The translations under genes and the position numbers were made by a program. DNA of 64,000 nucleotides from Blumeriella jaapii (lineage: Eukaryota > Ascomycota > Leotiomycetes > Helotiales > Drepanopezizaceae), in NCBI GenBank assembly GCA_009599575.1, contig VWND01000008.1, forward strand, positions 868,001-932,000, given 5' to 3'. The notes beneath the pieces were generated by a model. It searched no databases. It worked only from the letters and a program-made list of their open reading frames with translations, and had not been told where the DNA came from. Of this stretch, positions 22,612 to 35,138 are shown piece by piece. Position 1 is the stretch's first letter, and each line of letters opens with the position of its first letter.

Positions 22612-23742
22612 ATGACCTGTCGATGCACTGTCAACAGCCTCAATCTCTTCGTCCGCAACGTCGCACATGTAGACCTGCCTTCAGCGTCCAGAAGCTCGCA
22701 TTTCCCACTCCGGACAGCATCAACGCGAAAGCTTGTGCCTGGACTTTGCAATGGACGGACTCCAGCCTCGAGTAGAGCCAATTCCTCCGAGGCAGCACCG
22801 AACATCAAGCTCGATGCCGATGCCAAAGCGACTCGACCAAATCCGTCCAATGCCATCGCCGAGCTTTCTCTCGACGCGCTGGATGCGATTCTCGCCGAGA
22901 CGAAGTTGGGTCACAACGAAAATCTCGAAAGGCCTGCCACAGCAGAGGCGAAGACAGGCGCCAGAGGAACCCACGAGTACGAGTCGCCCCTCAAAGAACT
23001 GCTCGGAGACGTCCCACGAAACGTGGCCTGGAAGAAAGATGCCATAGGCTTGCCAGGCCAGCGTTCCGAGCCAGCTGGAAAACCTGCCAGATGGGCATCA
23101 GGTAGAAACGGAAGCCAGGTGAAGGTCAGGAGGAACAAGAGCGACAGCACAGGGTTCACGCTGCACTACAGCGCTCCGCCTTCTGAAAGCGTCACTGCTC
23201 CGATCGAGTCCCACGGCGTCGCAGACAAAAAGCCTATTTTCGAAGACAGACGCGAGCGTTGGATGATAGAAAAGGAGGCAGCGAAGAGGAAATACCCAGA
23301 TGGCTACAAGCCAATGAAGAGACTTTCTCCAGACGCCATCGTAGGGATCCGCGCGCTCCATGCGCAACAGCCCGACTACTATACCGTACCCATGCTCTCG
23401 AAGGAGTTCGAGGTCACCCCCGAGGCCATCATCAGGATCCTGAGATCGAAGTGGAGGCCTAGTCCCGAGGAGGAGACGGATCGCCAGAGGCGGTGGCACA
23501 GGAGAGGGCAGGCCGTCTGGCAGCGCTGGGCGGATATGGGGACGAAGCCGCCCAAGCAGTGGAGAGAGCTGGGAATTGGCAACGGGAAGCCAGAGTGGCT
23601 GTTGAGAAAGCAGGGGAAGTATGTGCCGCCGCCTCTGCCTGCGCTTATTACGACCTCTAGACGGGGTGAGCAGCCGCAGCAGGAGAGTCTGGATGTTGAC
23701 GAGGAGGAGCTTGAGTCCAATCTGGATGATAGGATATTGTGA
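22612..23742 (+). CDS. RRG9: Required for respiratory growth protein 9 (RRG9/neugrin-like), mitochondrial
   Basis: Mitochondrial protein needed for respiratory growth and mitochondrial genome maintenance in yeast; related to neugrin. A single exon of 376 residues. The Arg/Ser-rich N terminus (VRNVAHVDLPSASRSSHFPL) fits a targeting sequence. A long divergent middle is followed by the conserved block RERWMIEKEAAKRKYPDGYK, KRLSPDAIVGIRALHAQQPD, YYTVPMLSKEFEVTPEAIIR and ILRSKWRPSPEEE, which contains a predicted helix-turn-helix. A Trp-rich segment (RRGQAVWQRWADMGTKPPKQ) and a short acidic tail follow. The first ATG was taken. Divergent from the mpaB-like gene. Confidence 0.9.
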   Translation: MTCRCTVNSLNLFVRNVAHVDLPSASRSSHFPLRTASTRKLVPGLCNGRTPASSRANSSEAAPNIKLDADAKATRPNPSNAIAELSLDALDAILAETKLGHNENLERPATAEAKTGARGTHEYESPLKELLGDVPRNVAWKKDAIGLPGQRSEPAGKPARWASGRNGSQVKVRRNKSDSTGFTLHYSAPPSESVTAPIESHGVADKKPIFEDRRERWMIEKEAAKRKYPDGYKPMKRLSPDAIVGIRALHAQQPDYYTVPMLSKEFEVTPEAIIRILRSKWRPSPEEETDRQRRWHRRGQAVWQRWADMGTKPPKQWRELGIGNGKPEWLLRKQGKYVPPPLPALITTSRRGEQPQQESLDVDEEELESNLDDRIL

Positions 23743-24802
23743 GGTGAATCAGGGCTTGCGCTGGAGGTTGACAGTGAGCCCCTGGGAGCAGATCGAATTA
23801 AGCGCGCTATGCAGATGGAATGGGGGCAGCCTTGTTGGCGTACTCTTTCTAAACGACAAGGTGGTGAGTGTAATGATATCTAGGTCGAGGAGGTGGAAGG
23901 CATACCCCGGGGAGTGAGATGCCACAACAATCAACAAGGTTTTCAAATCCGGTTAAGAGCTGTACTGTACGATATCATGAGCAACATAGTGAACTGTAGA
24001 AATATCATCCGCGCAGTGGAACCCAAACAGCCTTCTCACAATAGCAAGAGACCACCGGGCAGCATGCGTCACATAGGGAATGCAAGAATTCGCATCGCTA
24101 CGCAAGAACAAGTAAACAAACGTAGTCGCGTAAGCAGTCCAGCTTGCCCTCAGGACAGTACAGTTCATACTGTACATACAGCCAGTACTTTCTTTACAAG
24201 CACAATGGCCTTTGTCAACAGAGACTACCGACCTTATTTATCACCGGGCCATTTTCCCAAGCCCCAACACTTAAATGGTGGCCGCGTTGCCCTTGAAACC
24301 CGACCTTTCACATGACAAGTTGCACAGATATGGCCCAGGGCATGGGTGCCATACGGTGGGTGAGGTGAGGTGAGTGATACAGATAACAGCTTTTTTTCCC
24401 TGCATCTGGGCCACTTCCATTCTCGCTCCTACATACATAGGTACATACTGTATCATACAATACAATATAATACAATACAATACAACACAACACAACTCTG
24501 GATCTGCCACTTTCGATCTGCCACTGTGAGTACAAAGAAGCAGCCAACCCCGCCAGTGTTTGTCGTGCAGACCTAAGTCGAGCCAAACCAAATAGCATTT
24601 GTCTCCCATGTTCTCTTCACCCACAACGACCACAACGACCACAGCGACCACAACGACCCAGCGACGACGACAAACTTTCCGAATCCTCCTTCCTCCTCCA
24701 CAAGCGCACGAGACGACTTCTTCAGCTCTCGACCGCAGATAAAGTAAAGCAGGTCGCTCTCGACCACGAGCCTCGACCCCCGAATCAAGACCATCCATCT
24801 AC
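23743..24802. repeat. gap with ATACA and 9-bp CGACCACAA repeats
   Basis: TACTGTAC motifs near 23962 and 24163-24178, an (AATAC)n run at about 24458-24495, and a (CGACCACAA)n 9-bp run at about 24624-24660. The latter lies about 160 bp upstream of the WD40 gene start. No gene recognised. Confidence 0.8.
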
Positions 24803-24826
24803 ATGGCTTGCAACATCGAAACATGA
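24803..24826 (+). promoter_or_regulatory. 7-codon upstream ORF overlapping the WD40 start
   Basis: ATG at 24803 opens a 7-codon frame whose TGA (24824-24826) overlaps the main ATG (24823-24825) as ATGA. The arrangement could allow reinitiation or limit translation. Whether both lie in the mRNA is not shown. Confidence 0.55.
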
Positions 24827-27800
24827 CTTCCACGCCATCGAACCCGCGGACCTTCGCAGCCAACACCAGCCTGGGCTTGAAGCTGACGCCCTCGAACTCT
24901 CCTTTCTCACGTACCCCTCGTTCACCTTTCAGATCCCGCGGCCTCTACGAATACGGCTTGTCACTGAAGAGGATCATTGGCACCACTGTCTCTTCGCCGA
25001 CCGCCTTTGACACGCTTTCTTCTGCGCGCATCTTTGCCTACACAGCCGGAGCGGCTGCGGTGGTGGTCAATGTGGATGATACCTCGAAATATTGTCAGCG
25101 CTTCTTCAGAGCGCGCCCTACTGCGGTACCTCTGAACCATGCGGGCACGACTTCGTTTTCCCCCTCTACACCCACCAACACCGCGAACGATGGCCACAAC
25201 AGGGTGGGGATGTCTCTGCGCGACACGGCGCTCCCGTACTCTCCTTCCACGCCACATACCAGCTTGGAATGGGGCGAATCTCCAGCTTCCAAGACTTGGA
25301 CGAGCAGGGAGAGGATAAAGGCGGCCACTTGTCTATCATTAAGTCAGGATGGCAGGTTCCTGGCTGTGGGTGAAGTAAGAATCGGTGATGAGGGAAGATT
25401 GGCATTGGTTTATTGACATCGAACAGACTGGGTATTCGCCACGCGTTCTCATTTTTTCCCTGCGTGATACTTCCTCCGACAGGCCTCTGGTCATTTTGAA
25501 CGAGCACACATTCGGTGTCCGGGCGGTTGCGTTCAGTCCAGACCAAAGATATTTGGCTAGCTTAGGTTCTCCCAATGATGGATTTCTCTACGTTTGGGCC
25601 ATCGACCAGAGAACCGGTGCAGCTAAGTTACATTCTAGCAACAAATGTACAAGCTTTGTCAAGCAAATCGTATGGCTTGGTAATAGCATTGTCACGTAGG
25701 TCCACGCTGAATTCGGATGGGAGAAAGTTTCTGACTTCTCATAGTATTGGTACACGGCACATTAAGATATGGAGAGTGGAAGATCGCTGGCCAGTATCAC
25801 CCACCAAGCAGCGTTATGCTCTTGATGGCACTCCGATCCCGATCCCCGCTCCACCAGCCCTGAAAACATTAGTAGGACGAAACGTTCTTCTTGGGCCACT
25901 GGTGGAGGCGACGTTTACAACGCTGGCCGTGATATCTGAATACAAGGCAATTGTCTGCTCTGAACAAGGGGACATCTGTCTTCTGGATGACACCGAAGTC
26001 TCTAAACTTCTAAAGCTCGCATCCACTGGTTTTAGCGTCACATGCATCGCCGTAGATACGGAAGCTCGAAGGGTACGGATAGGAGGGAAGCATGGAAATG
26101 TCAAGTCGATGAGCCTCGACGATTTGCTGAACCCTGCTACACCTCCCGATTCACCAAATCCTACGGTTGTTGAGTCTACGTCTTCGAGCGACGTTGGGAA
26201 TCTGTGCGCAATGGGGTACGCAGCAAGGAGTTTGATAACTGTTGACTCGAAACATTCGATAGAAGTGTCGTTTCCGGGCTCAGATGACGCGGATCCTCAA
26301 ATGCAGGACACGCCTTTTCCAGCACACGGCGACTCGGTTCTGGGTGTGCAGTTACTTTCTCCGAATAATAAGATGCAGGCCGACTTTTTGACTTGGTCTT
26401 CGGATGGCACGGTTGTGTTCTGGAAGTTGGATGGTAGCAGCCAAATTTCTCTCACAGTCGATGTAGAGCAACTTCCTGCGGGTGACGAGGACATTCCGAA
26501 CCAGTGCCAAATCGTCAGAGCTTCTCAAGGATGTTCATTCTTAGTCGCCGGAGACAGATACGGCGTCCTGCGGATCATCGACCCGTCCACTCAGAAACGT
26601 GTGTTCGAAACGAGAGCTCACATGTCGAACATTCAAGATATCGCAATCTACGAGAGCGTTAAAAGCACCCTAATCGGCTCCTGTAGTCGAGACCGGACAG
26701 TACAGCTTTTTCGTCTCCTCGCGGACCAGTGGGTTCTTGTGCAGACTTTGGACGATCATTCAGCCAGCGTCTGCAGCTTGTTTTTCACGGAGAATGGCGA
26801 AAAATTGATATCGTGTTCTTCGGATAGGACGATTCACATCAGACAAATTGTGAAGAAGGACGTTGGTGGGGAGGAATTCATGGGTGCCGTCCCAATCCGG
26901 ATCATCTCACTCAAGGCCACTCCTGTTTCGATGGCAGCTTGCTTTGCAGATCAAATGGGCCACTTCGTTGTTTCGTTGCTGGACCGCACAGTCGCAACCT
27001 ACGAAATCTCAAGTGGCCGACTCATCAGCTCCTTCAAAGTCACTGACAGTGAGGGGCAAGATGCTGTGGTACTAGACTCCCTAGTGATGGGTGTTCCTAG
27101 CTGCACTCCAGGGCGTCCGACGATACTTGCAGGTGTCTCGAGTACCGACAAATCCGTCCGAATCTACGACGGATGTACAGGCTATTTTTTGGACCGAGAA
27201 TGGGGTCATACAGCCAGTGTCACTGATGTGGCTTTTCTGGAAACCCCTGACTCTGATCAGAAGACGCTGATAAGCACCGGAGCTGATGGTACGATCATGA
27301 TCTGGGATCTGTCCCCCAAAGTACTTGATTTAAAGGAGCCTGTCGATCTGGTTTCAAAGCGTGACCCATCGCCTTCGAAAGATATCCCATCCAACAGACC
27401 AGCGCTTCGCAGGGTACTTTCCAAAGCCGAGTTAGCTGAGTTCCAACGGGCTTCTCCTCTGGCAGCACCATCAGGGAACCGATCACCACCAAGAACAATA
27501 AGAAAGAAGACCTCAAGGTACGGTCTTGGGTCACAGTCTCCAGCACTGGCCGTTCCTTCCATGCCAACCGTAAACTCCAAACACCTCATGTCGGCCTCTG
27601 ATGACTCGTTGGTACCTGCACGGCGCACGACCCGGAACCGTTCACGAAGTCCGCCGAGCCCTAGGACGAAGGAAACAAGGCGTCCTTCGCTTGCATCACT
27701 CGATGCTCGAGGACGGACCAAGGGTTCAGCAAATTTCAGCGAGTTCGGCACGCTGAACATGGCTACGGAGCAAGCTTGTCGGACACTAAGGGCATACCGA

Positions 27801-28091
27801 AAGAAGTTGCTGTCCTCAGAAGCTGTGAGGGAAGAAGCTTTGCAAGAACTAGATCAGGAATTACGCCTCACGGCGATGGCGTTAGGCGAGAAAAGTTTAA
27901 AGTCCAAAGCGATCAGCGAAACTGTACTCACCGGGTTACTGGACCAGTATTCAGATCGTCTGGTCTCGCTCTTCGACGAGAAGCTGAGAATATCGCGACA
28001 GGACTCGAATGATATGCCGATACCTGAATTAGAGGAAAGGCCGAAAACGGCGGGGACCGTGTCGCTTGTTTCTTCTACCCCGATCACTTGA
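24823..28091 (+). CDS. WDR62/MABP1-like WD40 repeat protein
   Basis: Large beta-propeller scaffold similar to animal WDR62/MABP1 (spindle and MAPK scaffold proteins); the fungal role is uncertain. Three exons (24823-25374, 25427-25695, 25745-28091; introns GTAAGA...ACAG and GTAGGT...ATAG) give 1055 residues in phase. Blocks seen: SLSQDGRFLAVGE; HTFGVRAVAFSPDQRYLASL and GFLYVWAIDQRTGAAK; GTRHIKIWRVED; DFLTWSSDGTVVFWKLDG; LIGSCSRDRTVQLFRLLADQ; HSASVCSLFFTENGEKLISC and SSDRTIHIRQI; HTASVTDVAFLETP and LISTGADGTIMIWDLSPKVL. Together these suggest two propellers in the first 850 residues. The last 200 residues are Ser/Arg/Pro-rich, then helical (YRKKLLSSEAVREEALQEL), a possible coiled coil. ATG 24823 is used; an overlapping short ORF precedes it. 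Confidence 0.9.
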
Positions 28092-31019
28092 TCATCTGCA
28101 TTTAGGAGGGTTGTTTTGTGTTTGTCGCATTTTATTCGTTTTACCACTGATTATCTAGCGATTTGGCGTAGGGGATGGGTACCTCTGAAAGGGCTCCAGG
28201 GTACGGGCGTAGGCAAAGTGAACTCGGCTTGGGAGCATCAAGATTGGGATAAAGAAATTTCGGCGTTTTCTGGATCTGGGAGGAGGGGGGCTAGGGATTC
28301 TTCACGCAAGCCCTGCGGGTGCTGCTGGCGTTGCCTCGCTATTCTTTTCTCTGTTAGGGAGGCGGTTCCGGTTCTGAGGAGGTCGGGAGTACTACCAGAC
28401 TTGTGAACTGGGAATGAAGTAGATGGATGGATCGATCGAGTCAGGCGTGCAAAGAAAGGAAACATCGGACCTGCTATACGAACTTTCATGGGCTCTGGAA
28501 GAGCGAGCTCATCCGTAAATTTGCAAATGAAATAAATGTACGTGCTTAGCTTTTTTAATCAGGGTCGCGGATGTGAACACCCGACAGGTCAGTGTCCTTT
28601 GCCATGGCCAGAAACGATCCTCACGATCTGGACTCTTGAAATCTAGCTTGGCTATGTTCCCTTTATCTTGGCTGCCTGGGTGGGAGGGGTTGGGTGCAGT
28701 GACTTTCTGGCATGTATTGTAAGTACTGTACTGCACTGTAGATTGCGAGAACGGTTGGGATACTCGCTTGCCTTGTTGATCAACGCAACCTACAGCACAG
28801 CATGTCCAGTATGACCAAGTACCCCTGATTTGAATTTAGCGGAACGGAAGCCGGACCCATTGTCAGGATTCTACGTAATGGAGCCGGACACGGACACGGC
28901 ATTTGGCCCCCCAACCATGCTCCGTGTGAAGTACTTGTTTACATGAACCAGAACCGAAGCGCGTCGGGCGCCACCGATCTAAGCTTATCTACGAGGGCCA
29001 TCAAGCGCGACTTCCTAGTTCGTCAAAAGGCGCTTGTGTCTACCCTTTGCAGCATGTAATCGCGAAAGTGTGTTTGATATACTGTACTTGTTTGTTGGCT
29101 ATAGACATCAACGAGGGCACGCAAATGCCGCCCGTTACTCGCGGCTTGGAGTTAAATCATTTCATTTCGATCGAGTCAGTAGTGATGTGTTTTTTGGTTA
29201 CAGCATCCAAGGTAGGATTTCAATCCTTCTGATGAGTTCTGGAGAAATGCGATGCCGTGGGTGGCGCGGCGGAGCTCGAGGACCTTGCTGCTTTGCTTTT
29301 CCGCCTCGGAAGTTCAACTCAGCCTTGCCTACCCAAGATCTCCATTCCCTGAAACTTACAGTATCGAACGGAATAAAAAATTTGGCCTCGATAGAATAGA
29401 GGGTTGCTTTCCAATGTATTCTTTCGGCTTCTCTCAATGGGTCTATGAGACCTGACGGTTCGTCGTTACAGGATTTGAGATGGATCTTCAGAGCGTTACT
29501 AAGTCTCTGGACTCTTGGCTTCTCCAGAAGCAGCTTTGACCTTTAAGGAGTTATGCTTATTTAGTTCCGGCACAAACGCAAAGACATCATCCGTCGTTAT
29601 GTAGCATTTCATAAGAGTTAAATCCTTTGGCGCTCCCACGGAGATACAACGGTCAAGTGAGGTAGAAGCGCTAGCAGGGCCCATGCCAACTCTCATCTTG
29701 AATCATTTTTCATTAAACGCCAGGCTTGCGATGTCATTACTGGTTCAGTACAAGTGTGGCTATGATCGAGGGGGGCCCTGCGAGTCCTACCATCACACTC
29801 AACTGCTGTACTTCTGTACTGCCTCTGACCGCTCTTTGGTGACCGCTCCAGGTGACCCTGATACCTCTCGAAGAATCGTTGGTGATGTTAATGCAATGGC
29901 AAGAGATCAACACAATTACTTTCCTACAGGTAATAGTGAGCCAACACCCAAATGCCTCTGTAGATCTCCAAGGGCCTGTGATCGGGTCCGGGTCCCCAAA
30001 TAGACTCCCGGCTTCGGCCGGGAACGAGGCCTAAATAATCCTACGGTACTGTTGGTGTATGAAGCTGTGTGGACTGATCCTATAGGCTGTTCCTGCGGGC
30101 TATTCATGGTATATGCCACTGTGAACAGAGACTTCACCACCGTGAAGCTACTGTGGGGAACGAGCGGCTTACACCACAGAACTCAGCACGTGGTGATTTC
30201 TGAGAATTTTACTTGGCCAGATACACGCCATCAACGATAGGTTTTATGTTCACATTTTCTGTCTGCTAGAAAGATGGATTGTCTTGGCATGTCTCCTTCT
30301 CACGGCCCGAGCGCCAGCAAGGTCGTGAGAGTCGTAGTTGACACCACGTGCGGTCTTTGTTACGCTCGTTTTATGACAAGTTGATTGGGAGGCCAAATCC
30401 TGACCGCCTCTTAGCTATATCCTATGGAGTTGTAGAAAGTCTCTGACCAGTACTTGTTCGGATCGCTCTAGTAGAAAGTCCATCTCGTCACCGCAGGTTA
30501 AATGGCTAAGCGCGGTTAGCCGAGGTCATTGGACATCACTTCAACGACTTGCTGCATCTGTCTAAAGTCTTGGGGATGAAACACATATCCTAGACTAAAA
30601 CTTTATGTGTCTCTCCGGATCTTCAAAATGAACCGATTTTGGGATTTGCATCCCAAGGGTCGTATGGGGTTCTTTGAACCTGGACGCAGAGTGGGGACCG
30701 ATAGGCACTCCTCAGTCATGGAGTCTAAGCTTGAATTCCGCATTAATCGCACGCCGTCCATTGACTAAAAGAAACCTCTGGTTCTTTAAATCCCTTCAAA
30801 GTTAAGAGGCTCCTCTACCCACGTGCACACCTTACCGCGACAGATACATTGGTACATAACCCCAGGCACCAAATGTCGATTTCTCTGCTCGTTCACAAAT
30901 AGCGACCAGTCCGCCCACCAAGGAACTCCTTTCTGGCAGAGAGAGACCAAGGGTTTTTGACCAAAAAAGAACCAAGTCGACTTCGTATTGGGTGTTTCGG
31001 CATCCCGTTCCCAGACACC
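28092..31019. other. 2.9-kb gene-free block, AT-richer than neighbours
   Basis: Six-frame reading shows only short frames without family features. GTACTGTACTGCACTGTAG lies at 28724-28742. A strong hairpin sits at 30006-30023. It may hold decayed mobile DNA, but I could not define terminal repeats, a target-site duplication or transposase remnants. Confidence 0.5.
30006..30023. other. GC hairpin with UUCG tetraloop
   Basis: CCCGGC-TTCG-GCCGGG at 30007-30022, extended by one T-A pair at 30006/30023: a 7-bp perfect stem closed by the C(UUCG)G tetraloop, in otherwise AT-rich DNA. Confidence 0.8.
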
Positions 31020-33320
31020 ATGGCCAACGTCTATCGTAACTATCCCTCCATGGATGAGAAGGGCGAAGACATCGAAAGCCAGGAGGCAATTCCAACATTC
31101 ACTTGGGAACAGAAAAGAAACATCGGAATATGTGAGTGTTTGCAAGCCCCCTGCCACTCTTTTGAAGGGACATCGCCTCCTGCATGATCCGCGCCCGCAA
31201 ATGCTGAATCCTTCGTCAACGTAGACACCGTGGGGATAATGCTTTACAAGTTCGGGATCGAGGCATTCGTTGGAAGCATCATCGCTCTGGCCACGAACCG
31301 CTGGGACCGCGAAGCAAAGCTGGCGGGGGTGGAACCGACCACTTTCACCAAGACCGGAATCATGACCGCACTTTACCAAGTCTCGCAGTGCATCGGCTCG
31401 CTCTTCGTGCCGCCGCTTCTGAAGCCGTTCCACACCAAGACGGTCATGTCCTACGCGGTTTTCGTTTTCGGGGTTTTGACGGCCATGTTGCTGGTCGTCG
31501 ACGCCGCGACGGGGGGGAGAGTCAAGCCTCGCGGTTGGGACTCGCACCACGAGCGTGATGATTTCGGGTACTATGGGACCTACAACACCAACTTCATGGT
31601 ACATCCCGAGGGCGCGACGTTCTTTTCCGTTGCCATGTATTCTGGTTGATTGGTCACTAACCCTGTCGTGTCTTTCAAGATTCCTATCTATTGCATCGTC
31701 GGGCTCGCTTACGGTGCGGTGGAAACAATCCGCCGTGTCATACCGAAGGATATCGTGGGATCCGATGTCACGAAACTGCTGCGCATGGACTCCTTTGGTA
31801 AGCAGAATTGGCTGGCAATCACCTATGTGCTCTCGCGAAGATATTTATGTACTGATTCTTACTCACGCAGTGCACATATGCTACGAGTTGGCTGGTACAA
31901 CGGGAGCCTTGTTGACCTCGCTTGTTTTCATCCCCAATTTGGGAAACAACATGTCCTTCGTCATCACGCCCTTTTTTCTCGCTGCAGCGGGTGTCACCTG
32001 GCGCTATATCACTCCTCCTCCCTTGTCCGAAGCACAGCGTCTGAGACAAGCCGAAAAAGCCCCAATGTAAGTTGGACTTCGTCACCTATCCCGTCCTTTC
32101 GCTTGAGCTCCGTGACGGGCTGCGAAAGCGGGAGATATTTGCCTGCACTGATAGCTAACATGCATTGGCAGGGGATGCAAAGGACTCATCACCTCCGTCG
32201 GCAAAACTCTGGTGGATGTGCCTACCAGTTATGTGCGCGGAGTCAAAATCGTGTTCGGCTCACGCAAGTATCTCTGGCTTCCTGCGGGATACAGTCTGGC
32301 TATCTACTGCCATCGATTTGCAGAGAACAACATCGTTCCCATGATTGCTCGCAGATATCTCGGTGAGCCATTGCCCCATGGGACGATTGTCCCCTCTCCG
32401 GCCCATCCTGCTCTCCCTGGAGCTACTTCCAGTCACGAAAAGTTCTAACAGCCCCTTTCGCAGGTAACGCCGCTTGGTCACAGATCATGGTGGCTGGGTC
32501 GTGTGTCGGTGAGCTGTTCGGCGCGCTCACTGTCTTCTTCTTCTCGACATGGGTTGGAACCCCATTGCCCTGGGTCAGTCAGCTTCTCTTCCCCGAGCAT
32601 TCTCGCCGTCTCTAGCTCTTCCGCTCCCAAGGATTTCCGGGGGGAAATCGGCTGACTTGAAGCACCTAGGTCCGACTCGATGCTCTGATGCTCAACATCT
32701 TTTGGTTCCTGGGGAGCTGGTACCCACCCCAGCACCAACTGGCACAAGCATTCGTTGTATTCGGCCTCTTCGTCCCTATCTCGTTTGGCTATGCCGCGGG
32801 CGATGTCAGCTTGGTCGCCTATATCCAGGGCCAACTGCAGGCCAGTGAGCACAAGGACGACTTGCCCGCCGTGATGAGCTTTCTGTACACCGCCTACGTC
32901 GTTGTCTATGCCGTCTGCAGTCCGATGCTGGGGAGATACGTCGATTCCGTGTACAGGAGGGAGCACGATGCTCACCCAGCAATCAAGAACATCGCGGGTG
33001 TGCAGTACAGGTTAGCATTTCCGCGCCCCATACATCGGATCAGAGCTCCCCGATGATCCCACCGTCACTCGAGATTTCCAAACTTTCGCACAGGTCAGAG
33101 GACACGCGCTAACGGGCCATATAGTGTCCTCTCGGTGGTGATTTTCCTCGCCACATTCATCCCGGTAGGAGCGTGGGCGTTCAACCCCAAGCGCTTGAAC
33201 GGAGACGCAAAGGACTCGGGCGAAGCCTCGGAGAACACGACCGCGAACCCATCGCTCATTTACAAGGAGGACAAGGAGGCAGAGACGTCAGAGACCAGCG
33301 AGAACCGCGTCAAGTCGTGA
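31020..33320 (+). CDS. Major facilitator superfamily transporter
   Basis: Polytopic membrane transporter with MFS-like features; substrate not identifiable. Eight exons join in phase: 31020-31131, 31225-31598, 31680-31797, 31871-32066, 32172-32362, 32464-32573, 32670-33010, 33125-33320, giving 383 residues. Seen: cytosolic N terminus (MDEKGEDIESQ), YKFGIEAFVGSIIALATNRW, GIMTALYQVSQCIGSLFVPP, MSYAVFVFGVLTAMLLVVDA, YCIVGLAYGAVETIRRVIPK, YELAGTTGALLTSLVFIPNL, AGYSLAIYCHRFAENNIVPM, PISFGYAAGDVSLVAYIQGQ and LSVVIFLATFIPVGAWAFNP, then a charged tail. At 383 residues it is short for an MFS protein, so an N-terminal exon may have been missed. Large antisense frames here are shadows. It follows the longest gene-free stretch of the window. 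Confidence 0.82.
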
Positions 33321-34391
33321 TCAAGATGTCACCCCGTCAGACACAGCGGGAGGGTAAAGGCCAGGGAGGGGGTGTTTGTGCATGGCACGTTGTTCCGGCG
33401 AGGCCCGGAGCAGGATAAACAAGGTCTCGTTTGTTTATCGTGTGTATAGCTGAATTCCGAAACATCGTTCATGTGTTCATACTGTAGGATACGTATCTTA
33501 TAGGCGTTTAGGAGCACCATGAATGCGATTGATATGAGTTTTTACATATATGTGTTTAAACATATATGTATGTATATATATACATCATATATATATGATC
33601 CTTACACAAGAACGAGATACTTCGCTGCGGAAAAGCAATCCGTGCATTCATCGAAACCCACTAACACATACACAGTAGGGTAGCCAGTCCCACAGTATGT
33701 ACAGTAAGTACACTACAGTACAGTCTATGGCTAGCTGATTATGCTCCCGGGACTACAGTATTGTACTGTATGTGCGATATTGCTAACAAGCCTGGAGACT
33801 TCACTGAGCATGCGAAGTTCCATTGCCAACTACAATACCAGACCCCGAAAAATCCCAAAAACGAGCTTAGGATATGACTCCGTGAATCTCCTGGGGAGAA
33901 AAAAGGTGCATGGAAACGCGTTTCAGCATTCATCCGGTTCGTGCGGCCATCTGCGTTGTCTAGGTAGGCTAGCTTTTTTGAGAGTTGGGAGATTGTGAAC
34001 TGCATTTTGCAATCCCGCAAAGGAGTGAGGTTACATGTTCAGACAGCGAATGCGATGCTCATTCCCCTTCGACGATTAGGCAGGTATAAAAACCGGAATG
34101 AGACGGTATAAGGAATGGTGAAGGCCGGGGTTTGAGAGAGTCTACATAGAAGCAAGTGCAGCTTCGCTCAACCATGGCTAGATTTCGGTGGATCGGAAAA
34201 CGGGAGTTCATTACTTACCACGGTGTCTTCTGCATTCGATGAGTTTTGAAACATGTTTTGAATGCCTATCCAGCCCGTTAACGCCCGTTGACAGCTCCGC
34301 AAACAGAACCCGGCACATGCGATTCGTGGTACACCAAGCCCATATTGCACCATTCCCACCAAGCAAAAGACAAGCAGCCCATCATTTCCCT
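33321..34391. repeat. gap with AT-rich inverted repeats (33540-33602)
   Basis: At 33541-33570 an 11-bp inverted repeat (TACATATATGT and ACATATATGTA around GTTTAA), then (TA)n palindromes to 33600. A TACAGTA cluster lies at about 33692-33775. No gene recognised. Confidence 0.75.
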
Positions 34392-35138
34392 TCATACTCG
34401 GACGCTCCTCGACTCTTTCTCGACCACCTTCACCAAGTCCTTGTACACGTCTCCGAACTCCTCGTCACCCTCGATCTTCTCGGCCTTCTTGGCGCCCACT
34501 CGCGCCTCGGAAACCATCACCACGCTCGTCGGCCGTTTCGTGTTCCCCGCCGCGCCCAACTCGGCACGACTCGAGACGAAGATGTAGGGTACGTTGTGGT
34601 CTTCGCAGAGAACCGGGATGTGCGAGATGACATCCATGGGGGAGATGTCCGCGGCGAGGATGACGACGCCGGGAACGACAACATTGCCTGCGCCTTGGGG
34701 GGACTTGCGCAGGGCCTTGACGACTTCCTTAACCCCGCGCTTGAGCGTCTTGTTTTTGGCAGCTGTGAGAGAGAATCGCAGTCAGATTGTGTATCTCGGG
34801 GGAACAGCCAACAGACCAAGCGTCATACCTTTCTTGACGCTCTTCAGCACCTTCTTCGCAACCTTCTCGTCCGCCAGAGGAGCTGCGAATGGTACCAAAG
34901 CACCCACGGGCTTCGCCGCAGGAGCTCCAACGGTGTCTATAACCATCGACGCGCTCTCATCCGCGGCAGCCGGCGTCTTTGCTGACTCCACCTTGGTAAC
35001 CTCCTCGATCGCAGCAGCGATGTTGCCGCCATTGAGCTTCGACTTCTTCTCCTTCTTTGATTTTTTGACGCCGTCGACCTCGCTGCGCTTCTCCTTCTTC
35101 TCCTTCTTGTCGCGCTTCTCGGATTTGTCCTTGCCCAT
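34392..35138 (-). CDS. NHP2: H/ACA snoRNP protein NHP2
   Basis: L7Ae-family RNA-binding subunit of H/ACA snoRNPs, which guide rRNA pseudouridylation in the nucleolus. Two exons (34829-35138 and 34392-34762; intron GTATGA...TCACAG) encode 226 residues. The N terminus is an unusually long Lys/Glu-rich region (KRDKKEKKEKRSE, KKSKKEKKSK) followed by an Ala-rich linker. The L7Ae domain follows: KNKTLKRGVKEVVKALRKSP, GNVVVPGVVILAADISPMDV, HIPVLCEDHNVPYIFVSSRA, ELGAAGNTKRPTSVVMV. The ATG at 35136-35138 (MGKDKSEKRD) was chosen because the upstream extension has no ATG-supported homology. The family in yeast is about 156 residues; the surplus is the basic N terminus. Confidence 0.93.

Noticed and set aside
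30786..31604. Minus-strand frame of 272 codons over the MFS gene
   Set aside because: Spans an intron of the transporter and has no family feature.
33540..33602. AT-rich palindromes as a transposon end or replication origin
   Set aside because: Only a simple TA/ACATATATGT palindrome; no element, target duplication or known origin motif around it.
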